From Gaertneriomyces semiglobifer (lineage: Eukaryota > Chytridiomycota > Chytridiomycetes > Spizellomycetales > Spizellomycetaceae): a DNA stretch of 64,000 nucleotides. The translations under genes and the position numbers were made by a program. The stretch covers positions 84,951 to 148,950 of the forward strand of contig JAHLKF010000035.1 of assembly GCA_025558075.1 (NCBI GenBank), written 5' to 3'. The notes beneath the pieces were generated by a model. That model made no database searches. It was given only the letters and a program-made list of their open reading frames with translations, and was not told where the DNA came from. Below are positions 1-7,979 of this stretch, one piece after another; positions within the stretch are counted from its first letter, which is position 1; every line of letters begins with the position of its first letter.

Positions 1-3000
1 TCGACCGCTTCTCCTTTTCGGTGGTGTAGATGCCGTTGTAGACGTTATCGTCATCGCCCTTCGTTTCGGCGGTGTAGATGCCGTTGTAGTTGTTGTCGTC
101 ATCGCCTTTCTACAATGCTATACCTTGACGCTTTCGAGATCCTCTCTACAGAGGCACGTTGCACATTATGCGGCATCACTCTTGAGAACAAAATCCACAT
201 CTTACGTCGGCATTTGACCTCCACACGACACATTCGTGAAACGCATCGTCATCAGCGTCTGCTGCGAAATCAGAGCTCACAATCTGTCAGAAGAGGTACA
301 CCTACACCAAGTGATGCACCAACAGTACCGGCATCCGAAGGTTCAGACTTCCAATCTGCGAATTTCAATCCAGAGGCATTTTCGTTTGTCCACGCTCAGA
401 ATTCATATACAGAAGAGAAATATTATGGGCACGTAAGAGAATGGAGATACACAGAACGTGAATTGATCGAACGTACCTTCGACAGAATTGCGGATGAAGT
501 AGAAGTAGCACAAGTCGTCGATGTGTTCGATGACGCTGGGAGCTCTACGGGAGGTTCGACACAAGATGTTAGCTCGGATACCGACTCGGAATTCGACTTT
601 GACAGTACCGACAGTGATGCAGAGAATGATTTTCCTTGTGATCTCGGTGGGTCGGCTGACTACGCTCCGTTCTCGAGCAAAGGAGTTGCTCTTTGCGCTT
701 TCTTATTGACGCTTCTTCGACATCCAATCTCAGAGGGACTTGCGAAACTAATATAGTGGTGGGCCCGGCAGCTCAGAGCGACATTGCCATCATACAAAAG
801 CATCAAGAATGAGATTGAAAAAATCAAATGTACTATCAGCATGCATATGCACCAAAGAACCACCGCTTCAGGTGATGTGCTCTTCGTAAACGACATCAAC
901 GATATCATCAAACAAGAGCTCGCCAATTCCCGGGTGATGCAGCACCTGCGTCTCTTTCCAGAAGATACCGGCAATGCCGTCGCCGAACTGTATCAATCCA
1001 CACGGTGGAAAACAGATCCACATTTTGCGGCCCCAATGATCTCCCAGGGAATATTCAGCTACTATGTTGGCGAGTTAGCTTGGTGTCAATCGGGTGGCGG
1101 TGATGTTGACCTGCTACTTATCGAAGGTTTCTGTGTGCGGCAGGGATATCTCCATGTCAAGGGCAAATTCGTCTTCGAAGTTGACAATGGGTACTGGATC
1201 AGCAATGACGAAGGATTATTTCGAACGGAATGTCTTCTCGAACCTGGTCCAGATACGTCGGAGGTCCGTGGGAGGTACGAGATTGATTGTGAATCTTCCA
1301 TTCGATGACGCATTCACTACAACAGAGAGTATGCATTAGCGATCAGCGACAGAGCCAGGTTTCTGCGAGAAAAGGCCCAAGGCAAGCGTATCGTCATGGT
1401 TCCATTGATTCTCTTTTGCGATGATGTCTCCGGGAATGTCTCTAAGAAATGGAATGCCCATTACAATTGGTATTTCCAGCTTGCCGGCCTTCCGTTTGAG
1501 TATACTCAACTCGATTATAATGTCCACTTTCTTGCGACGTCGAACACTCTTTCTCCTTTGCAAATCGGCCGCGAAGTGCTCCAAGACGTTGTATCTGGGT
1601 TGGAAAAGGGCATCAATGCATACGACGTGATGCAAAGGGAAGAGATACTTGCCGTAGGTGGTGTATTTCTCATCGAATGCGATAATCCAATGGCCAATGA
1701 GCTTGCAGCAGGTATTGACATTCAACGAGGTCTTCGGTTTTGTCGCTTTTGTGAAGTAAAAAGGGATGCAACGACAGTTGATGGTTTATACGGAATGACA
1801 ACGACAGAAACCCACCAGAGAAGGCAATGGGGAGGTACGCAGGAGGTCCTGCGTCGCAGGTTGCTTGTCGCATTAGATCCTCATACAACGAAGGCAGCTC
1901 TTGACCACAATAAGAAGTCGACCGGCATTGATTGTAAGTACGGTGCATTCTTCATATCCAAAATGCGAGAATTCATCGATTGAAATCCTGGATGTACGCG
2001 CGAGGATGTGCAGGGTCATATGCAGGTGTCATTTCCGGCGATTTCTGTTGAAGATATGATCAGTCCAATGTTTCGACTTGGATATGGGTTCAGCGGACAT
2101 CGACACATCCCTGTGGAAATCCTTCATACGTTGTCGCGCGGTTTGATCGAGTATCTCATGGTCGCAGCTATAAAAGAACTTTCAGATAAGGATCAGAAAG
2201 TGTTGACAGTGCGCATCGATGCATTGTCATCAGTGGGATTTCCAAGACCATTGCGTGGCAATCAGCTCGTTCAGTACATTGGGTCATTGCAGGGAAAAGA
2301 TCGCCGAGCATTTGTCCAAGTGGCTGTACCGGTGTTCCAAGGCCTGTTGTCGCAGAAATGGCTGAAAGCATGGCAATATTTAGCGACGGTGTCGGTACAG
2401 TTGTTCAGTCGCAGGATCTTCGACGTCGATACTTATCTCGATGTTCTTCAACGGTCTCTACAAGCAATGATGGCAACCATTGCAGATATCAATGTGTCAT
2501 GGCTCTCTGCCCATGCGAAGTACCACACCCTTGCACATGTCGTTGAAAATATCCGCGAGTTCGGCCCGGCAGTGTTGTACATGTCAGAGAAGTTTGAGTC
2601 ATTCAACAAAGTAATGAGAAATCATACTGTGCATACCAACAGGCATGGGCCTTCTGTGGATGTTGCTAGGAGGTTCACTCGATATGCCGTCGTTCGACCC
2701 CGATTGTCGGGTGGAATGTTCAAATCAGAAGGCCGCTGGAGCTCCCCAGGAGATGGGCTACGTCAGACCTTCTATGATCGGATAGTACAGCGAGTTCTTG
2801 GCTATAAGGAAGAAGGTAAACCTGCATTAAAACTCAAACAACACATAGATAGCATACCTGTCGATTTCCAGGCGACGCGCACAGCGCATAAGCTACCGCT
2901 ACCGGGTCCTGATAAGATGTTGCGTCGTTGGAAACGTATCATTCTTGATGAGAAACGGGTATGCGATTCTGGTTCGTTTGTTCAGGTTCAGTATCAAGAA

Positions 3001-3720
3001 GGGGAGGAATCGACGATTGCGATTGCACGTATCTGTCAAATCATCCAGATCGAACCCACAAAAAAGATCCATGTGTCTGTCGATCTGTCTGCCTTTGAAA
3101 AGAATGATGATATCGTGAGCCGTTGGTATGGGCACCCAATCCTCCAATCAATCAACGTTTACCGATGGGTCAATGTCGAAGAAATTGTCGGGCCGGTGAA
3201 TGTTCAACACTACTGTGCCGTGTCCGGATGTCGACAGGGAACCACCCAGGGCATTCTACAAGAAAGAGTGCATTTAACCAAGGAGGTACCAGCGGTAATC
3301 CATACTCACCAGGTTCGGGATAGATTCCTGGTGAACCTTTTCTGTCACAACACACCCTGGCTTCGTGATATCCTGGAGTTTGAGGTTGAGGAGCTCAATG
3401 TCCGTGAGAAGATTGCCGTCGCAATAGGCCAACGGAATGAGGCAACTGTGCAGCGCACAGACCATCAGGTTGCTCTAGGGCAGAGGAGGTCAATAAGAGC
3501 AAATACGGCAGCAGGAACTCACCAATCGCAATCGCAAGAACAATCTCCATCTCTCCAAATGAATGCTGACCGAGGTAACGTCAAAATCGGCAGTGAATCG
3601 GTGTTCTCCTTAAGACCATTGGTCAACGTCGGTACGGGACTTGCAGGAGTCGCAGGACTCGGTTTCGACATGGTAGGAGGAGGAGGAGGTGCTCCAGGTA
3701 GGCCCAGGTATTCAGGTTGA
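1..3720 (+). pseudogene. Plavaka-like (CMC/CACTA-type) DNA transposase, three in-frame stops
   Basis: One reading frame runs from before the window start to the TGA at 3718-3720. It is interrupted only by TAG at 754-756, TGA at 1306-1308 and TGA at 1981-1983. The N-terminal part (from ATG 115) has a C2H2-like finger (CTLC...H...H). The middle contains VPLILFCDDVSGNVSKKWN, which I recognise from fungal Plavaka-type transposases. Further on, KYHTLAHVVENIREFGPAVL followed by EKFESFNKVMRNH matches the conserved C-terminal block of the same family. There is no frameshift, only nonsense codons, so decay is recent or by point mutation only. The stops do not look like introns because sequence on both sides stays in frame. 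No terminal repeats were found, and the 5' end lies outside the window. Family assignment is from remembered motifs; the inactive status is inferred. Confidence 0.75.
19..112. repeat. 48-bp direct repeat, two copies
   Basis: The block beginning CGGTGGTGTAGATGCCG at 19 recurs with a few substitutions at 67, giving a period of 48 bp. It lies just upstream of and in frame with the transposase frame, so it may be coding repeat or leader. Confidence 0.75.
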
Positions 3721-4172
3721 CGAATAACGACACCACCAGCATCAGAAAATGCAAAATCGATGAATGTGCAGTTCAAGAAGGTGTAAGAAAATGCAGAAGA
3801 TGGAGGATGCGCAGTTCCAGGAGGTGTCGAGGGAATGCCTTGGGGGAAGTTTTGCAGGGGTCCTTGGCCCGTTGACGCGTACATTTAGCTATCAATAACT
3901 TAAATATTATGCGTTTATTGCAATCAATACAGGTTTGTAACCGCGTCAGATTTTGTCCTCCCCCGGGTTTCAGGCACGGGACCTCCCGGGGAGGTCCAGG
4001 GAGCGATAAAACCTTTTTCTTCACCCCTTCGGCGCCGCAACTGCATAGTAACCTCTTTATAGGAGCTGTCGAAAATGCGGCAACCTCTTGTTCAGCATCT
4101 GCGACATGGTATTTTTCCATTGCGAAACGACAGGCAGCCGCATTTTCGACAGTTCTTAACATGTGTCCAATC
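3721..4172. other. Intergenic stretch with two inverted repeats
   Basis: No gene is supported here. GGACCTCCC at 3979-3987 pairs with GGGAGGTCC at 3989-3997. A 16-bp perfect inverted repeat, CTGTCGAAAATGCGGC at 4066-4081 and its complement at 4137-4152, encloses 55 nt and ends 20 nt before the next ATG. It could be a small MITE or a transcript hairpin in the leader of the next gene. Confidence 0.6.
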
Positions 4173-4706
4173 ATGGCGTCAAAATCTCCTGCTCGGGCCG
4201 CAAGGCGGGTGAACATTGACCTTTCTCTTTCGTCTGCTTACCCTCCATCAATTCCTTTTTCAGAGCTGCAAGCATCGAACAAGGAGAATCATCCCGATAC
4301 GAGGAACGTCAACAACAAACGTCCATCTTCTGAACCAGCTGCTACAATGCCTCCAAGACGTACACCTGCCCGCCAGCCTGCCACCAGCCTATCAACCTCT
4401 CTGACAAGGGTTCAAGCTATAGCTGTGATCGAGGCAAAAGGTCTTGAAGGTGACAACAAGGAAGAAGCGGTCACCTTTTCGCAAAAAGGGTTTGCGGAGC
4501 AGCTTTTGGGCCTCAAGTGTGATCTCTTAGAGCTCAAAAAGATGTCATCACAGAGCTCCAAGATGGTGGTGCAGAACTTTGAATTGTCGGAGAGCGGAAA
4601 GGTGAAAGCTTCTTGTTCATTGTTGACGTCGCTGTAGCTGACAACCCTCCAGAAAAGCATCAGGGCTGCCGCAAGGAAGCTTGTTCACAATCCCAAGGCA
4701 CGACGA
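4173..4706 (+). CDS. 5' exons of a host-type gene truncated by the viral insertion
   Basis: ATG 4173 opens a frame of about 143 codons. The start is Ser/Pro/Arg-rich and disordered (MASKSPARAARRVNID), followed by a Lys/Glu/Leu-rich, probably coiled-coil part. A plausible 51-nt intron runs from GTGAAA at 4602 to CAG at 4652, with GCTGAC as branch-like sequence. Splicing keeps the frame and adds exon sequence KSIRAAARKLVHNPKARR. The frame then runs into the half-palindrome at 4707 and the left TIR at 4737. I do not recognise the family. The fragment may be the N-terminal half of the gene that resumes near 32331, because orientation and composition agree, but this is inference. Confidence 0.5.
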
Positions 4707-4746
4707 TTGTCACAGTGCAGACCGACATTGCATATGCACACAACGA

Positions 4747-5131
4747 ACGGATATGAGTTGGTCCAACCACTCCGTCTGGACAAGTGCCGCTCGATCCGAA
4801 GAGCCTTGCCAGGAGATTGCCGCTTTTGCAAGCACAAAAAGGGCGCTCCCCTCCCCGGAGCACACACAATCAGTAGTAGACAGGACGGATATGAGTTGGT
4901 CCAACCACTCCGTCTGGACAAGTGCCGCTCGATCCGAAGAGCCTTGCCAGGAGATTGCCGCTTTTGCAAGAGCATAAAGAAGCGCTCCCCTCCCTGCGCA
5001 CACACAATCGGAAGTAGACAGGACGGATATGAATTGATCCAACCACTCCGTCTGGACAAGTACTGCTCGGTGCGAGGAATCTTGCCAGGAGATTGCCGCT
5101 TTTGCAAGAGCATAAAGAAGCGCTCCCCCCG
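4747..5131. repeat. 138-bp tandem array at the outer end of the left TIR
   Basis: ACGGATATGA starts at 4747, 4885 and 5023, giving two full 138-bp units and one partial unit. Each holds GTTGGTCCAACCACTCCGTC (or a close variant) and GCCAGGAGATTGCCGC. Long open frames here exist on both strands in every copy, which is expected of a stop-poor repeat rather than a gene. The TIR terminus itself is a variant of the unit junction. Confidence 0.9.
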
Positions 5132-5834
5132 TTCAACTGAACGGCATACGGCTAGCTACCGAGAGTCGCGCAATACCCAGATTGCACGCCGTAAACTGAA
5201 ACTCACCGACTTCGTATGGGCAGCGTCTTGATATCGGTCCTTCCACAAAGGGCGGCATTGTCACGCATGACCGACATAGTCGGTCCACTGCGCATCCGGC
5301 TTGCCCTCAGGAAAGCCACTTGAGCATTGCCCCCGTCGTGATCTGTGTGTTAGAGAAAAGGAATGCGACTGTCTGGGAGGTTGGCCCGACAGGTCGCCTT
5401 TTATAGGGTGTCGCACGCGTGGGAATCCCAGACAGCCCTAACACCCGCATTGGCTGTGGCAAAGTCGCATTAGCTTAATTACACCCCTAACCCTACCGCA
5501 CTCCCAGCGCACCTCCATTTTTCCCTCCCCCGGGACATGCCCGAGCGCATGTAAAAGACATACCGTCAGACGTCCGACGGACATTTTCAGTTCGATCTCC
5601 GTCAGCACTCCAAGGCCTTGATCTCCGTGGGACATCCAGCTTTTTAGCATCAGAGCTCCTGCGGACATCCTGTGGATGTGCGTGGGTGCCCGGATACCTT
5701 TTACCAGGACATTCGCAGGGGGTTCCCTGCAGATAGCTCATATTGGGTATACCGCTGAACGCTGCTTATAACCGATAATACTATTGCATTATTATACATC
5801 AGCAATGTTTATATGACTGTCTGTTTGATTTTGA
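5132..5834. other. Non-coding part of left TIR (mirror 31101-31803)
   Basis: No convincing gene. Open frames are short and present on both strands. The stretch contains a TATA-like CTTTTATAGGG near 5399 and a single CCCTAACCCT-like motif near 5487 that is not a telomere array. Confidence 0.5.
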
Positions 5835-6678
5835 TCACTGTTCCTCGTCAGGATCGCTGCTTTCCACTTCCTCCACTTCCTCCACTTCCTCCAAACCCTC
5901 CATCGGCTCCGCGGTACCTTCTTCTTCTATTTCTCCTTCCTCAGTACCCTCGGACGTGGTTTCGGTGATGTCTTGGGTCTCGGTCTCCATGATATCAGCG
6001 GGTGGGGGCACATTGTGCGAATAAACGAACTCCACAGACTCTATGTCAATGACAAGATCGAGTTCATCCGGGTCCTCCCTGGGCTTCTCGAAACTCATAG
6101 GTGCACGGGTGAACTTGATCTTGTCGTTGTGGATAATCCGGTCAAAATACCTATTGAACTCTATGTCAGTTAACCGGTTTGCATGCAGTTTCAAGATCGC
6201 TCCACCCACTCAGCGAGCTCCTGGCCGGTTCTCATGTCATAAGAACCCCTGATGCTGTTATCCAAGGTCTTCCAGAAGCTCTGGCCGAACTTTTCTTGGC
6301 CGTAATCTCTCTCCATGGCGGCGACCACTGCCCTCTATGACGGTGGTCAATGGTGTCAGTGTCATGGATATCTCTCGGGCAACACTTGACAATGGCACTT
6401 ACCATCAATGCAGCCCGTTTAAGATGGGCATCTGTTACTGTTTTCGTGCAGAAGAGAAGCTCAGCAAAGGAAAGCAAATGAAGGTCATTCACCTTCTTGT
6501 CACCAGGAGTTCCAACAACCAAAACAGCCTTCATGTCGCTCTTCACACGGGTCAATGAGTTGGAGGCGACCTTGCGGACCTTGGCGACAATTGCGGCATT
6601 GCTCTCCATGGTGCGGGTAACACCCCACTGCTTCTTGAAGGCAAGAGCAGTCAATCCTTCAGCTTCATTGATGTATCG
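5835..6678 (-). CDS. TIR-encoded spliced gene of unknown function, left copy
   Basis: Reading the minus strand, exons at 6404-6678 (open at the 5' side), 6206-6334 and 5835-6158 join in frame across two GT-AG introns: 68 nt (6335-6402, GTAAGT...CATAG) and 47 nt (6159-6205, GTGGAG...ATAGAG). Approximate limits are offset by one at most. The product has a basic helical N-terminal part (about 90 residues), a central part with FGQSFWKTLDNSIRG, and a C-terminal acidic tail rich in Glu/Val repeats ending SSDPDEEQ. The first in-frame ATG is at 6609 (complement); similarity-like sequence extends upstream of it to the palindrome, so a 5' exon may be missing. The family is not recognised. An identical copy lies in the right TIR, so gene dosage is two. 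Confidence 0.55.
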
Positions 6679-6732
6679 TTGTCACAGTGCAGACCGACAT
6701 TGCATATGCAATGTCGGTCTGCACTGTGACAA
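6679..6732. repeat. 54-bp perfect palindrome in left TIR
   Basis: Arms of 27 nt, beginning TTGTCACAGTGCAGACCGAC, meet at TGCATATGCA with no spacer and no mismatch. It sits immediately upstream of the TIR gene. A half-copy (first 32 nt) lies at 4707-4738, straddling the outer edge of this TIR. Confidence 0.95.
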
Positions 6733-6845
6733 TGGACATTGTTGAGTCATATGGACATTGCTGACTGACAATGGACATTGCTGGCTCAATCTGGACATTG
6801 CTGAAATCTGGACATTGTTGACCCATTCTGGACATTGTTGACACC
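6733..6845. repeat. Six TGGACATTG repeats (mirror 30090-30202)
   Basis: TGGACATTG occurs six times, spaced irregularly by roughly 16-25 nt, most copies followed by TTG or CTG. The regular but imperfect spacing resembles an array of protein-binding sites next to the palindrome, upstream of the TIR gene. Confidence 0.8.
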
Positions 6846-7083
6846 GTAACGCTTAATATCACCTAATAACAAGTGATGTCTACTTATAACACCAAGTGAA
6901 AACTGGGTTGAGTTAGAATATTTTTCTTATGTCAATCTTAACCCGCAAAATCACCTACCATGTATTATCAAGCGCCCCCTTCCTGTTGACCTTCCAATCC
7001 CTCCATATTTCATCGAGTGCCGCGCCTATGAAACTTCCGCGTCCTGTCGCACCTATCCATATCCTTATATATGCCTCGTCTTC

Positions 7084-7132
7084 ATCGATAAGTGTCTCAA
7101 TCTGACATCACCCAAGTCAGACACTTATCGAT
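7084..7132. repeat. TTATCGATAA-type hairpin (mirror 29803-29851)
   Basis: ATCGATAAGTGTCT at 7084-7097 is the exact complement of AGACACTTATCGAT at 7119-7132, with a 21-nt loop. The TTATCGATAA decamer recurs upstream of the 21059 gene. Confidence 0.85.
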
Positions 7133-7299
7133 AAATCCTCAATGCTTCGCGAATATATCTTATGAACCTTATCGAATCAAACGCGCGCGTTCATTTCGTC
7201 GATAAACGGCCCTCGCCCATGGCGCTACGGGACTTGTATTTGTAGAGTTCATTATATCTGTCTCCTTCCGTCAGCCGCTCCATATACTATTGCAACACC

Positions 7300-7592
7300 C
7301 CACATTTCATACTTTATCAAGTCGTGCACAGATGGCACAGATGCACAGATGCACAGATGCCTTTCAGTCCGGAGAATACCATTTTCCAAAAAAAATTCAT
7401 TCAACCCTCTGTGAACTTTTTTTTTTGAAATCCCGTCTCTTAAACCTAAAATCATCTGTGCCATCTGTGCCATCTGTGCTTCTACATTAATTTTACTACA
7501 TACAATTTATATAATTACTACTACTTATCTACATATCCTCTACATAGCACAGATGCCCGCACAGATGTGAATCATCTAAATTCATCTGTGCC
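7300..7592. repeat. CACAGATG iteron-like array, left TIR inner end
   Basis: Direct GCACAGATG repeats near 7330-7360 face inverted CATCTGTG repeats near 7450-7480 across an A/T-tract core containing TTCAACCCTCTGTGAAC. More copies lie at 7545-7590. The array ends the TIR, next to the small HTH-like gene. Confidence 0.85.
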
Positions 7593-7611
7593 TTTAAATC
7601 CTTATATATGA

Positions 7612-7824
7612 TTATTGCTTTTCTAACTTGTACACTCTTATTGGTTTGCGAGCACCAGGATATGTCTCCCCATTCAGATCTGCGAGACGCTTGACAGTGG
7701 CATGACACACACCGAGCATATCTTTCAACTGATTTAGCGACTTGGCACGGAACTCCTTTCGCAGGTCGGAGAACTCGTATACGGCAAGGTAGTTATGTGT
7801 TGGATGAGGCATTGACGGTTTCAA
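7612..7824 (-). CDS. Small helix-turn-helix / NUMOD1-like protein
   Basis: A 70-residue frame starting MKPSMPHPTHNY. The part AVYEFSDLRKEF, then LNQLKDMLGVCHATVKRLADL, then PIRVYKLEKQ resembles the beta-turn plus helix-turn-helix layout of NUMOD1-like DNA-binding modules. It reads away from the helicase gene and toward the left TIR, ending 19 nt inside the TIR boundary. It could be a DNA-binding regulator or the remnant of a homing-endonuclease module. No nuclease domain is attached. The assignment is by pattern only. Confidence 0.5.
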   Translation of the reverse strand: MKPSMPHPTHNYLAVYEFSDLRKEFRAKSLNQLKDMLGVCHATVKRLADLNGETYPGARKPIRVYKLEKQ

Positions 7825-7956
7825 TGTATGTCAATATATATCTATATATATATATAGAGTGGGAATTTATATTGGTATTGTGGGGACGCACATTCGATGC
7901 TTTTGACGCAACCATCCGCGTAATGTAAAATTTCGATGCAAATGCGTTTCAACATA

Positions 7957-7964
7957 TATATAAA
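7957..7964 (+). promoter_or_regulatory. TATA box of the helicase gene
   Basis: TATATAAA lies only 16 nt upstream of the helicase ATG at 7980, within an AT-rich divergent promoter. The short distance implies a very short leader or a downstream start. Confidence 0.45.
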
Positions 7965-7979
7965 CCGATATTATTTTGT

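Larger units (their letters stand above)
4737..7592 (+). repeat. Left terminal inverted repeat, 2856 bp
   Basis: It begins CACACAACGAACGG and ends ...CATCTGTGCC. Every position x has its partner at 36935 minus x in the right repeat. All open frames here recur with the same length and translation at the mirror position, implying near-identity. It contains the 138-bp tandem array, one spliced gene on the minus strand, a 54-bp palindrome, GGACATTG repeats, a TTATCGATAA hairpin and a CACAGATG array. Confidence 0.95.

Noticed and set aside
660..974. Minus-strand frames opposite the transposase
   Set aside because: Shadow frames of a sequence whose plus-strand translation matches a known transposase family.
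4685..5231. Open frames of 110-174 codons on both strands within the TIR tips (and mirror copies up to 223 codons)
   Set aside because: They consist of translated 138-bp repeats, are open on both strands and in several frames at once, and show no domain.
5480..5500. Telomere-like CCCTAACCCT in the TIR
   Set aside because: A single partial unit, no array.
7252..7490. Short frames over the CACAGATG arrays (MAQMAQM...)
   Set aside because: They are translations of the octamer repeats and recur wherever the array does.
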